From Rhizobium sp. PDO1-076 (lineage in GTDB: Bacteria > Pseudomonadota > Alphaproteobacteria > Rhizobiales > Rhizobiaceae), in contig NZ_AHZC01000255.1 in assembly GCF_000247475.1 (NCBI RefSeq), positions 1 through 41,491 of the forward strand: a DNA stretch of 41,491 nt. The letters are read 5' to 3'. The notes below the pieces were generated by a model. It saw only the letters and a list, made by a program, of their open reading frames with translations. It was not told the origin of the DNA and did no database searches. Shown one piece after another: positions 8,662 to 16,961 of this stretch. Numbering within the stretch: the first letter of the stretch is position 1; each line of letters starts with the position of its first letter. Both the position numbers and the translations under genes were made by a program.

Positions 8662-9138
8662 TTATGCCGCCATGCCCCAACCGGAGGGGTCGTCTTCGCC
8701 GAACATGCGCTCAAGGCTGAGGAAGCAGATCATGCTCTTGTCATGGGCGATGATGCCGTCCGAGAAGGCTGAACTCGGGCCCGTGGCGGCTGGAAGCGGT
8801 TGCAGGGTGCTGCCGGCAACAGTGAGAATATCCGAGACGCCATCGACCAGCAGCCCGACGGTCATACCGTTGACTTCGGTCACGACAACGGCACTCCGCT
8901 CGGTTGCCTGTGCTGCCGGCATGCCGAGCTTGACCGCAAGGTCGACGATCGGGATCACGGTACCGCGCAGGTTCATGACACCAAGCACTTCATACGGCGA
9001 ATGTGGAATGGGGGTAACCGGCGCCCAGCCACGGATCTCGCGAATGGACGTCGTCTTCACGCAGAACTCCTGATCATGCAGACGAAATGCAATGATCTCA
9101 AGCGAGTCGGCGGCATTCGAGTTTGAAGTCAAATTCAT
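8662..9138 (-). CDS. cheW: Chemotaxis coupling protein CheW
   Basis: 158 residues from ATG 9138, chosen because GGAGG sits 8 bp upstream; an ATG at 9144 lies only 2 bp from the same site, and the frame opens at 9195. CheW is the scaffold joining chemoreceptors to the CheA kinase. The family pattern is clear: an early strand EIIAFRLHDQEFCVKTTSIREI, then GVMNLRGTVIPIVDL (the NLRG signature), then VVVTEVNGMTVGLLVDGVSDIL and a closing LSLERMFG. No receptor or cheA is nearby, so this is an orphan cheW, probably serving receptors encoded elsewhere. The 222 bp in front contain an AT-rich stretch (about 9280-9320) that could hold its promoter. Confidence 0.93.
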   Translation of the reverse strand: MNLTSNSNAADSLEIIAFRLHDQEFCVKTTSIREIRGWAPVTPIPHSPYEVLGVMNLRGTVIPIVDLAVKLGMPAAQATERSAVVVTEVNGMTVGLLVDGVSDILTVAGSTLQPLPAATGPSSAFSDGIIAHDKSMICFLSLERMFGEDDPSGWGMAA

Positions 9139-9360
9139 GTACATGTCCTCCCAAGGTGCTGCCGACGTGCAGCCGCGACCAAAATGCCAGCTCAATCGTG
9201 CACTCTCGAGACAACTCCGTCTCCGCCGTCCGTGACAGAGAGCCCTTGTTCGTTCGAAGCCGCAAAACGAATCGGTCTATTAGGATTAGTAAATGATAAA
9301 TCCATTGATAAGCCATTAATGCCCGCGCCGAATAACCCGGCCAAGGGCAATCCGGCACCT

Positions 9361-10770
9361 CTACGCTGCCCGCAACTCCAGATTTAGCGCAGCATTGACA
9401 AGGTCACGCCAATCGCGATCCGCGGCCAGTCGCGGGGGAAACAAACCGGGTAGAGCCAAGAAGCAGCCGGATGGATCGGCAGAATCCACGGCCGCAGAAG
9501 CTTGGCATAACTCCGCAGCCCGCGGATCCTCGATCTGCGGGTTCTGCATGACGTAGGCAATCCAGAGCGCTGTTGCTTCGGCAAAGACGGCTGCATCACG
9601 CCCCGCTGCCAGGTCATCGACTGCCGCTGCAAAAATACGCTGCGGCAGCTTCTGGCTTCCGTCCATAGCAATCTGTTTCGTGCGGTGAGCAATTGTCGGG
9701 TTGGAAAACCGCTCGATCAACTGCTCCCGGTATTCATCAAGATCGATGCCCGGCACAGGATCTAGCGTCAGTGCTGCTGCTGCCATATGCTGGCGCACGC
9801 GCTCAGCATAGTCCGGCACCGCCATGACATCCTTGACATACTCAAGGCCCTTGAGTTGGCCGAGATAGGCAATCATCGAATGCGGGCCGTTCAGCATCCG
9901 GAGTTTCATCTTCTCATACGGCTCGACATCGGCGACGAACAGAGCGCCCGCACTTTCCCATTCAGGTCGACCGGAAACGAAGCGATCCTCGATCACCCAT
10001 TGCATGAAGGGTTCCGTATCCAGCGCCAGCTTGTCTTCAACTCCGAGGAGATCCGCCGCACGACGGCGGGTTTCATCCGTTGCCGCAGGAACGATACGGT
10101 CCACCATCGTGCAAGGAAACGCACCTTCCGCCGCGATCCAGCTGGCAAGCGCCGGATCTTGGGCCTCAGCCATTTCCAGCACCAGCCGTTCGACCACCCG
10201 ACCGTTGGTTGGCAGGTTGTCGCAGCACAATACTGTAAAGGGCGACAGACCCGCACGTTTGCGCCGCGACAGGCCCTCGACAAGAAAGCCGATCACACCA
10301 ACGGGTGCACCGGGCGCCACCAGATCGGCGGCAATGGCGGGATGACGACGATCAAGTCCTCCCGATGCCGGATCGAAACCATAGGCCTTTTCCGTGACCG
10401 TCAGCGAAACGATGCGGATTGCCGGATCGGCGAGCAGGACCAGCAGGCCGTCGCGATCGTTTGCAGCCGAAATACCGCCAACGACCGACCCGACTACGCG
10501 CGGCTCGGCCCCCGATGCATCGCGTGCAATCACGGAAAACAGATGATCCTGCATCTTCAAATCGCGGATCGGCTCAGACGAGCGCAGGCTCACGCCAACA
10601 ATGCCCCAGTCGCCGAAGGATGCTGCAAGTGCGGTGTCCGTGTAGACCGCCTGGTGCGCGCGATGAAAGGCGCCAAAGCCGATATGAACGATACCGGGTT
10701 TCAGTTTGGCGCGATCGTATTGCGGTGAGAGAACCCCGCCGGCGAATGGAGAGGATGAAGACAGCTGCAT
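9361..10770 (-). CDS. uxuB: D-fructuronate reductase / mannitol dehydrogenase family (UxuB)
   Basis: 469 residues, the usual length of polyol-specific long-chain dehydrogenases. The N-terminal nucleotide-binding region starts IVHIGFGAFHRAHQAVYTD, and the catalytic K289-x4-N294-x2-H297 pattern is present in KLRMLNGPHSMIAYLG. UxuB reduces D-fructuronate to D-mannonate with NADH. The family also includes mannitol 2-dehydrogenase, but the mannonate dehydratase gene immediately upstream (2 bp gap) favours UxuB. It is the last gene of the minus-strand operon beginning at gntR. The start ATG at 10770 is the first in frame. Confidence 0.85.
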   Translation of the reverse strand: MQLSSSSPFAGGVLSPQYDRAKLKPGIVHIGFGAFHRAHQAVYTDTALAASFGDWGIVGVSLRSSEPIRDLKMQDHLFSVIARDASGAEPRVVGSVVGGISAANDRDGLLVLLADPAIRIVSLTVTEKAYGFDPASGGLDRRHPAIAADLVAPGAPVGVIGFLVEGLSRRKRAGLSPFTVLCCDNLPTNGRVVERLVLEMAEAQDPALASWIAAEGAFPCTMVDRIVPAATDETRRRAADLLGVEDKLALDTEPFMQWVIEDRFVSGRPEWESAGALFVADVEPYEKMKLRMLNGPHSMIAYLGQLKGLEYVKDVMAVPDYAERVRQHMAAAALTLDPVPGIDLDEYREQLIERFSNPTIAHRTKQIAMDGSQKLPQRIFAAAVDDLAAGRDAAVFAEATALWIAYVMQNPQIEDPRAAELCQASAAVDSADPSGCFLALPGLFPPRLAADRDWRDLVNAALNLELRAA

Positions 10771-10772
10771 GA

Positions 10773-11969
10773 TCAGGACAATCCGTAAGTAAGATGTGAC
10801 AAAGCCCGTTCGATACCGCGCAACTCGGCAAGACCCTTGAGCCGTCCGATTGCCGGATAGCCGGGCTGGGCACCACGCGTCAGGTCATCGAGGATTTCCT
10901 GCCCGTGGTCGGGGCGCATCGGAATCTGGTGATCCGGGCGGCCCTCGGCCTTCCGGCGCTTTTCTTCTGCAACAAGTCCGGCAATCACCGCGACCATATC
11001 GGTGTCCCCTTCGAGATGTTCATCCTCGTAAAACGAGCATGGCGTGCGATCCTCCTCGCGCCGGACATTGCGCAGATGGACAAAATGGATACGGGGTGCA
11101 AACCGGCGCACCATGGCCGGCAGGTCATTGGCAGCCAGCGCCCCGAGCGAACCTGTGCAGAAGGTCATGCCATTGGCGGGACGGTCAACCGCCTTCAACA
11201 TATCGGCGTAGTCGTCGGCAGTCGACAGAACGCGCGGCAGACCGAGCAGCGCCCATGGCGGATCGTCCGGATGGGCGCAGATATTGATCCCGACCTCTTC
11301 GGCAACGGGAGTGACCTCCGCGAGAAAGTCGACGAGATGTCCCTTCAGCCTGTCGCGATCGATGCCGGCATAGGTCTCAAGATGCGCGCGAAGCTGCGGC
11401 AGGCTGTAGCCGTCGGCCGAACCGGGAAGCCCTGCACCGACATTGCGGGAAAGGCTGAGCTTGCGTTCGTCGGCCATCCCTTGAAAGCGCTGCAAGGCCT
11501 GTTCACGGGTTTCCGGATCATAGTCGTCTGGCGCCGATGGCCGCTGTAGCAGATGTATATCGAAAGCAACGAAATCGATGCGGTCGAAGCGCATGGCTTT
11601 CGCACCGTGTCGTGCCGTCCAGCGCAGGTCGGTGCGGGTCCAGTCCAGCACCGGCATGAAATTGTAGCAGACGGTTTTAATGCCGGCCGCAGACACTCGC
11701 CGCAGGCTCTCTTGCCAGTGGGTAATGTGCTCGCGCCACGGCCCCGTCTGCGTCTTGATACTCTCGGAGACCGGGATGCTTTCCACCACATCCCATTGCA
11801 GCCCGCCCGCCGCAATTTCGGCCTTGCGCTTGGCGATCTCCTCGACCGGCCAGACCTCCCCTGTCGGAATGTGATGCAGAGCGCTGACGATACCAAGCGC
11901 ACCAGCCTGGGCCGCATCCTGCACACTCACCCGGTCTACCGGACCGAACCAACGCCATGTATGTCGCAT
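10773..11969 (-). CDS. uxuA: Mannonate dehydratase UxuA
   Basis: 398 residues from ATG 11969, which has AAGGAG at good spacing. The open frame extends to 12293, but that extension is antisense-like sequence inside the upstream dehydrogenase gene. The enzyme dehydrates D-mannonate to 2-keto-3-deoxy-D-gluconate. Family blocks are evident: MRHTWRWFGPVDRVS at the start, HPDDPPWALLGLPRVLST, FCTGSLGA, IHFVHLRNVRRE and RPDHGQ, which supply the Cys, His and Asp metal ligands of the TIM barrel. It sits 11 bp downstream of the Zn dehydrogenase gene and 2 bp before uxuB. Confidence 0.93.
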   Translation of the reverse strand: MRHTWRWFGPVDRVSVQDAAQAGALGIVSALHHIPTGEVWPVEEIAKRKAEIAAGGLQWDVVESIPVSESIKTQTGPWREHITHWQESLRRVSAAGIKTVCYNFMPVLDWTRTDLRWTARHGAKAMRFDRIDFVAFDIHLLQRPSAPDDYDPETREQALQRFQGMADERKLSLSRNVGAGLPGSADGYSLPQLRAHLETYAGIDRDRLKGHLVDFLAEVTPVAEEVGINICAHPDDPPWALLGLPRVLSTADDYADMLKAVDRPANGMTFCTGSLGALAANDLPAMVRRFAPRIHFVHLRNVRREEDRTPCSFYEDEHLEGDTDMVAVIAGLVAEEKRRKAEGRPDHQIPMRPDHGQEILDDLTRGAQPGYPAIGRLKGLAELRGIERALSHLTYGLS

Positions 11970-11980
11970 GGAAAACTCCT

Positions 11981-13024
11981 TCAGCGAAGAAAACTGAGCT
12001 GCACCTTGCAGGCAGCCGAACGGTCGCCCGCCTGTTCGAAGGCCGCAACCGCCTGATCGATAGGAAAGCTGTGCGAAATGATCGGCCGAACGTCGATCCG
12101 TCGGTCGGCAATCAGTCGGACGGCCTCGCCGAATTCCACATCGAAACGCTGCGATCCGACGAGACGAAGTTCCTTGCCCACCAGTGCATTGAGTGGAAGC
12201 GTGATGTCGCCCGTCACGCCGACCTGCACGATCAGGCCGCGCGGCCGCACCGTCGCGATTGCGGTTCTGAGCGCCGGCTCCGCAGCCGAGCATTCGAAGA
12301 CCGCATCGAATTGCCCCTTGTCCGCCTCGAAAGGAGCGAGCGCGCCCGGATCGTGGCGAACATTGATTGTTCTCGTGGCACCCATCGCCTTGGCTCTTTC
12401 GAGCGCGGCATCAGCAAGATCGGTAACCACCACCGCGCTAGCACCGGCATGGCGCGCAGCCGCCACGACCAGCGCTCCGATCGGGCCGGCGCCGGTGACC
12501 AGGACGGTGCGTCCCGAAAGATCGCCAGCCTGCGCCACCGCATGCAGACAAACTGCTAGCGGCTCGGCGCAGGCGGCTTCTCCGGCTGTGACCAGGGAGC
12601 CTGCCGGGAAGCACTGAAGCGACGGAACGATCATCCAGTCGCGAAACATGCCCTGCGCATGGGGCAGACGCATCGCACTGCCCATGAACTGCATGTTGAG
12701 GCAGTGAATGGGCGTACCCTCGCGGCAGAAACGGCAATGGCCGCAGGGCTGGCTGGGATTGATCGCGACCAGATCGCCGATTGCAAGACCCGAGACACCG
12801 GCACCGAGGGCAGAAACATAGCCTGACGCTTCATGGCCGGGAATGATCGGTTCGCGAACCCGCACCGGACCGAAACCACCATCTTGATAGTAATGCAGAT
12901 CGGAGCCGCAGATGCCGCCCGCCGACATCTTGATCAGGATTTCTCCCTCGCCCGGCTCGCCAACATCCGCCGTTTCAACCTTGAGATCACGTTGGCCATA
13001 AAGCCGGGCAAGGCGCGTTTGCAT
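11981..13024 (-). CDS. Zn-dependent sugar-acid 5-dehydrogenase (L-idonate / L-gulonate type)
   Basis: 347 residues from ATG 13024; a GTG codon directly before it (13027) is an alternative start. It is a medium-chain Zn dehydrogenase: catalytic zinc ligands C39 (GGICGSDLHYY) and H64 (IPGHEASG), structural zinc cysteines C94, C97, C100 and C108, and the dinucleotide site VLVTGAGPIGALV. The GGICGSDLHYYQDGGFG block is characteristic of L-idonate 5-dehydrogenase. Beside uxuA and uxuB, L-gulonate 5-dehydrogenase (L-gulonate to D-fructuronate) is an attractive alternative, because its product would feed UxuB. Sequence alone does not decide between them. Confidence 0.82.
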   Translation of the reverse strand: MQTRLARLYGQRDLKVETADVGEPGEGEILIKMSAGGICGSDLHYYQDGGFGPVRVREPIIPGHEASGYVSALGAGVSGLAIGDLVAINPSQPCGHCRFCREGTPIHCLNMQFMGSAMRLPHAQGMFRDWMIVPSLQCFPAGSLVTAGEAACAEPLAVCLHAVAQAGDLSGRTVLVTGAGPIGALVVAAARHAGASAVVVTDLADAALERAKAMGATRTINVRHDPGALAPFEADKGQFDAVFECSAAEPALRTAIATVRPRGLIVQVGVTGDITLPLNALVGKELRLVGSQRFDVEFGEAVRLIADRRIDVRPIISHSFPIDQAVAAFEQAGDRSAACKVQLSFLR

Positions 13025-13037
13025 CACTCTATTCCCT

Positions 13038-14444
13038 TCAGCGGATCAGACCGAGCTCTGTTGGCAGCCAGAGCGTGACGGCCGGAACAAAGGTGATCAG
13101 GATGAGGGCGATGAACAGCGGCACGAGCCAGGGCAGGATCGCCATGGTCGTCCGCTCGACGGAAAGCTTGGCAACGCGCGACAACACGAAGAGCACCATG
13201 CCGAGCGGCGGATGCAACAGCCCGATCATCAGGTTGAGCGTCATGATCAAACCGAAATGCACCGGATCAATGTCGAACTGCAACACGATCGGCAGCAAAA
13301 TGGGCACCAGGATGGTGATCGCCGCGATCGTATCGAGAAAGCAGCCGACAAACAGCATCAGCAGGTTGACCAGGATGAGAAACACCCACTTGTTGTCGGT
13401 GATCGACAGCATCGCACCGGACAACATCTGTGCGGCCTGACTGACCGTCAAAAGCCAGGCAAAGATCGATGCCGCCGTGACGATGAACAGGACCGATGCG
13501 GTTGTCTCGATCGTGTCGAAGGTCGCACGCGACAGTGACTTAAGCGTCATTGTCCGGTAGCGCACCAAGCCAAGGAACAGTGACCACAGAACCGCCGCGA
13601 CCGCCGCCTCCGTCGGCGTGAACCACCCCATGGTCATGCCGCCGATCAGGATGACCGGCGTCATCAGCGCCATGACGGCCGAAAAATCGAAATACCAGTC
13701 TGCTGCCAGCAACACGACGAGTGCAACGGCCACCGCCACGTTCATCGACTGGCCAGCCAGCATCAGCACATAGATCGAAAACGGCACGGCCAGCACCACC
13801 ATCACCTCGACGGATGCCGAAAGCAGTCGTTTGATTTCGAAAGGCGTGTCGGCACCCCATCCCCGCCGATAGGCAAAAATCGCCACGGTGATCATCATCA
13901 ACACCGTCATAACGACACCCGGTACGATACCCGCCATGAACAAGGCGCCGATGGAGACATTAGCCATCATGCCGTAGATCACGAAGGGCAGCGACGGCGG
14001 AAAGATCGGGCCAAGGGTGGCCGACGCGGCCGTCACGCCGACGGCGACTTCGACCGGATAGCCGTGATCCTTCATCGCCTTGATCTCGATTGTGCCAATG
14101 CCGGCGGCATCGGCCAGAGCGGTCCCCGACATGCCGGAAAAGATCACCGAGCCGATAATGTTGACCTGCGCCAGCCCCCCCTTCATCCAGCCGACAAGCG
14201 CGACCGCGAAGGAGTAGATGCGGCCGGTGACGCCTGCGGAATTCATCAGGTTTCCGGCGAGGATGAAGAAGGGGACGGCGAGCAGCGGAAAGCTCTCGAC
14301 GCCGGCAATCATCCGCTGCGCGGCAATGATATCGGGCGCGACATTATAAAAGACGAGATAGAGGACGGAGGCGACAGCCATGGAGATGGAGACGGGCACG
14401 CCCACGACCATCAGGACAAGAAAGGAACCAACGAGCAGAAGCAT
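13038..14444 (-). CDS. dctM: TRAP transporter large permease (DctM family)
   Basis: 468 residues, almost entirely hydrophobic helices. Family features include GVPVSISMAVAS near the start, AVPFFILAGNLMNSAGVTGRI, ASATLGPIFPPSLPFVIYG and GMTMGWFTPTEAA in the second half. Typical DctM proteins have about 425-430 residues; the excess appears as an extra hydrophobic segment around residues 215-255, just before the GWFTPTEAA block. It forms the Na+-driven transport channel with the small permease DctQ, whose gene ends 3 bp upstream. The substrate is probably the sugar acid handled by the downstream enzymes. Confidence 0.93.
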   Translation of the reverse strand: MLLLVGSFLVLMVVGVPVSISMAVASVLYLVFYNVAPDIIAAQRMIAGVESFPLLAVPFFILAGNLMNSAGVTGRIYSFAVALVGWMKGGLAQVNIIGSVIFSGMSGTALADAAGIGTIEIKAMKDHGYPVEVAVGVTAASATLGPIFPPSLPFVIYGMMANVSIGALFMAGIVPGVVMTVLMMITVAIFAYRRGWGADTPFEIKRLLSASVEVMVVLAVPFSIYVLMLAGQSMNVAVAVALVVLLAADWYFDFSAVMALMTPVILIGGMTMGWFTPTEAAVAAVLWSLFLGLVRYRTMTLKSLSRATFDTIETTASVLFIVTAASIFAWLLTVSQAAQMLSGAMLSITDNKWVFLILVNLLMLFVGCFLDTIAAITILVPILLPIVLQFDIDPVHFGLIMTLNLMIGLLHPPLGMVLFVLSRVAKLSVERTTMAILPWLVPLFIALILITFVPAVTLWLPTELGLIR

Positions 14445-14447
14445 GGA

Positions 14448-15029
14448 TCAATCCTCGATCTTCTGAAATTCTTCCGGCCGCTCGAGCACGGAATAGCCGC
14501 GCCGCTGATTGGCAATGAATACCTGGATGGAGCGGAACAACATCAGCACGAAGCCGGCCATCACGCTGTAGAAGACGATGTTGCGCGGCAGGTTGACGGT
14601 GACCATGCGCTCGTCGGCGACAATCGACACGTAGCGCCACATCAGCCAGCAGGCGTAGACAAAGAAACCGATCCGCACGAGATCGACAAAGATCGCAAGC
14701 GCCCGAGCCACCTTCACCGGAACGTAGTGATAGAGCACGTCCACCTGGATATGGCGCGACACACGCACACACATCACTGCCCCGAGAAAGACCACGGCGA
14801 TCAAGCAATTGATCGCAATTTCTTCCGTCCAGGCGTAGGAATTGTTGAGCACGTAGCGGGTGAAGAATTGCAGGAAGACGCACCCCGCCATGAGCCAGAA
14901 AATGGCAAGCGTGACCCAGTCTTCGATAGCGTAATGCGAGATATCGATATCGGGTGCAGCTTCATCGAAGGAATGAGCAAGTTCCTCCGCTGTAATCGGC
15001 GTATGGATTTCTTTTGACATGACAGACAT
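14448..15029 (-). CDS. dctQ: TRAP transporter small permease (DctQ family)
   Basis: 193 residues if begun at ATG 15029; ATG 15020 is equally possible because neither has a strong ribosome site. The longer frame to 15122 would run into the binding-protein gene and is unlikely. Four hydrophobic helices are visible, with the family motif YAWTEEIAI after the first and VRVSRHIQVDVLYHYVP in the loop between helices two and three. A ~50-residue acidic cytoplasmic N-terminus precedes helix one. It lies between dctP and dctM, and partners DctM. Confidence 0.9.
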   Translation of the reverse strand: MSVMSKEIHTPITAEELAHSFDEAAPDIDISHYAIEDWVTLAIFWLMAGCVFLQFFTRYVLNNSYAWTEEIAINCLIAVVFLGAVMCVRVSRHIQVDVLYHYVPVKVARALAIFVDLVRIGFFVYACWLMWRYVSIVADERMVTVNLPRNIVFYSVMAGFVLMLFRSIQVFIANQRRGYSVLERPEEFQKIED

Positions 15030-15081
15030 CCGCGAAAGAGGAAGAGATGCCGGCTCATCCTTGGAAGAGCCGGCGCACGGA

Positions 15082-16056
15082 TCACTTGACGGCGCGGATC
15101 GCCTCCCAGTCGGCTTTGACATAGCCGAAATCTTCCATGGCCGCTTTTTCCATCACGGTCTTTTCGAAGTCGGTCTTGTCGACTTCAGCAACATCGATCC
15201 CACGTTCCTTGAACGTCGCCACCAACGCCTGCTCGCGCTCGGCAATGATATTGGTGCTGCGTTCGGCCGCCTGCTGCATCACCTCGGTGAAGATCTGCTT
15301 GTCGGCATCCGAGAGCTGCGCCCACAGGCTCTTCGAAATCAGCGTGTTGAGATGATCGACGATGTGGCCGGTGAGCACGATGTGCTTCTGAACTTCGTAG
15401 AACTTCTTCGCTTCAATCGTGGTCAGCGGGTTCTCCTGCGCTTCGACCGTGCCGTTCTGCAGGGCAAGATAGACCTCGGCAAAAGCGATTGGTGTGGTGT
15501 TCGCACCGCAGGAACGCGGCATGGCGAGATAGGCAGGCACGTCCGGCACGCGGATCTTCAGGCCGGCCATGTCGGCGCATTTGGCAATCGGCTTGTTCGA
15601 GGTGGTGTGGCGTGTTCCGTAATAGGTAACGGCGACAATGTGGTTGCCGGACGCCTCTTCGTAGCCCTGGGCAAGACGCTTGAACACATCACTCTTGGTA
15701 TAGGCGATCAGATGTGCCGGATCACGGAACGTATAGGGATAATAGGTCACGCCGATCGGTGCATATTCGCGCGCCGCAAAGCTCGAACCCGAAATGATGA
15801 TGTCGACCGTGCCGAGTTTCAGGCCCTGGTTGAGGTCGGCTTCCTTGCCGAGCTGCGATGCCGGGAAGACATCGATCTTGTAGCGTCCTTCGGTGCGCTT
15901 ACCGATCTCCTCGGCCGCCCAGACGGATTCGGTGTGGAACGGTTCCGACGTCTCGTAGACATGCGCCCACTTCAGCACGGTTTCCGCATGTGCGGTGAAA
16001 GCAGTGGCCAGAACGGCGGCGGTCGCGCCCAATAGCATTTTCAGTCTGAACTTCAT
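15082..16056 (-). CDS. dctP: TRAP transporter periplasmic solute-binding protein (DctP family)
   Basis: 324 residues with a cleavable signal (MKFRLKMLLGATAAVLATAFTAHA). DctP hallmarks include VLKWAHVYETSEPFHT, the GLKIRVPDVPAYL block with the conserved substrate-carboxylate-binding Arg, and EVYLALQNGTVEAQENPL. Such proteins capture organic or sugar acids in the periplasm and deliver them to DctQM. It lies 36 bp after gntR and is the first structural gene of the operon. With uxuA, uxuB and a gulonate/idonate-type dehydrogenase following, the likely ligand is a hexuronate or hexonate; the exact ligand cannot be read from sequence. Confidence 0.93.
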   Translation of the reverse strand: MKFRLKMLLGATAAVLATAFTAHAETVLKWAHVYETSEPFHTESVWAAEEIGKRTEGRYKIDVFPASQLGKEADLNQGLKLGTVDIIISGSSFAAREYAPIGVTYYPYTFRDPAHLIAYTKSDVFKRLAQGYEEASGNHIVAVTYYGTRHTTSNKPIAKCADMAGLKIRVPDVPAYLAMPRSCGANTTPIAFAEVYLALQNGTVEAQENPLTTIEAKKFYEVQKHIVLTGHIVDHLNTLISKSLWAQLSDADKQIFTEVMQQAAERSTNIIAEREQALVATFKERGIDVAEVDKTDFEKTVMEKAAMEDFGYVKADWEAIRAVK

Positions 16057-16092
16057 TTCATTCTCCTCCCAGGTTGAAAGTCAGTGGATCGG

Positions 16093-16848
16093 CTAGACGC
16101 CGCCGGCACGCCTCCATGCGGCCGGTATCGAACCGTCGGTCGTTTCCTCCTCGAAACTTTCCGACAGGCGAAGCTGTGATTGATCAAGATGGGCACGCAT
16201 GGCGGCCCGGGCTGCGACAGGATCACCGGCTGCAATCGCATCCCGAATGGCACGATGCTCCTCCATCGCGGCCCGCCAGGTATCGCTATTTTCGAAATAG
16301 CTGGCGAGCTTTTCGAAATACGGCGTCATACGCATATCGTGAATACTGCCGACGAAACGGTTCAGCGTGGCATTCGCGATGATACCCGACACGATCACAT
16401 GGAAATCGCGATCAAGCGCCAGAGCGAGGCGACGATCATCCAGCGCTGCCGCCATCTGTGCGAGATTGTCGTCGAGCACCAGAATATGCTCGGGCTTGGC
16501 CAGCCTTGCGGCTTCCTCTGCCACAGCGCACTCGACTACGGCCCGCGCACGCAGCAATTCGAACGGCCCTTCGAAATCTTCCGGCGGCAAATCGGCAGGC
16601 GGCACCTTGCGTGCCGTCACATAGATGCCGGAGCCCATGCGGATATCGATGAAACCTTCGACTTCCAGCACGATCAATGCCTCGCGAATGGTCGGGCGCG
16701 AGACGCCGAGCTTTTGCGCCAGATCACGCTCGGCCGGCAGCCTGGATCCCGCCGGCAATTCGCCGCGTTCGATCAGGCCTCGCATCTGGTCCGCCACCTG
16801 GCGATACAGGCGGCGCGATTCCACGGCAGAAAAAATCATGGTCTGCAT
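16093..16848 (-). CDS. GntR-family (FadR/FCD) transcriptional regulator of the hexonate operon
   Basis: 251 residues. The N-terminal winged helix (about residues 13-80) has RLYRQVADQMRGLIERGELPAGSRLPAERDLA, then VSRPTIREAL and GSGIYV. The C-terminal FCD domain shows the metal-site pattern DRDFHVIV, then EHRAIRDAI and a later MRAHLDQS. FadR-type regulators of this shape (UxuR, ExuR, LldR) sense the acid degraded by their operon, usually as repressors relieved by ligand. It leads the operon, and a TGGTnnnACCA site lies 25 bp upstream of its start, so autoregulation is likely. ATG 16839 is an alternative start. Confidence 0.9.
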   Translation of the reverse strand: MQTMIFSAVESRRLYRQVADQMRGLIERGELPAGSRLPAERDLAQKLGVSRPTIREALIVLEVEGFIDIRMGSGIYVTARKVPPADLPPEDFEGPFELLRARAVVECAVAEEAARLAKPEHILVLDDNLAQMAAALDDRRLALALDRDFHVIVSGIIANATLNRFVGSIHDMRMTPYFEKLASYFENSDTWRAAMEEHRAIRDAIAAGDPVAARAAMRAHLDQSQLRLSESFEEETTDGSIPAAWRRAGGV

Positions 16849-16872
16849 GTGCCTTCTGGACAGGTGGCCAAG

Positions 16873-16883
16873 TGGTCATACCA
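16873..16883. promoter_or_regulatory. FCD-type GntR operator (TGGTCATACCA)
   Basis: TGGT and ACCA arms separated by three bases match the FadR-subfamily operator pattern. On the minus strand it reads AAATTGGTATGACCA, resembling the E. coli UxuR/ExuR consensus (AAATTGGTATACCAATTT). It lies 25 bp upstream of the gntR start, where a repressor would block its promoter. Confidence 0.65.
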
Positions 16884-16961
16884 ATTTAGTCAGTCGTACA
16901 CCCGCGACCCGATAGCTGTCAATCGCATTCCAGTCCAGTTTCCGCGCAAGTCAGCAACAGC

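Noticed and set aside
9787-10728. 313-residue plus-strand open frame
   Set aside because: Antisense to uxuB, rich in His, Arg and Gln with no recognisable domain.
14064-15017. 317-residue plus-strand open frame full of His and Asp
   Set aside because: Antisense shadow of the TRAP permease genes; the composition results from complementing membrane-helix codons.
15019-16035. 338-residue plus-strand open frame
   Set aside because: Antisense to dctP, which has a clear signal peptide and family motifs.
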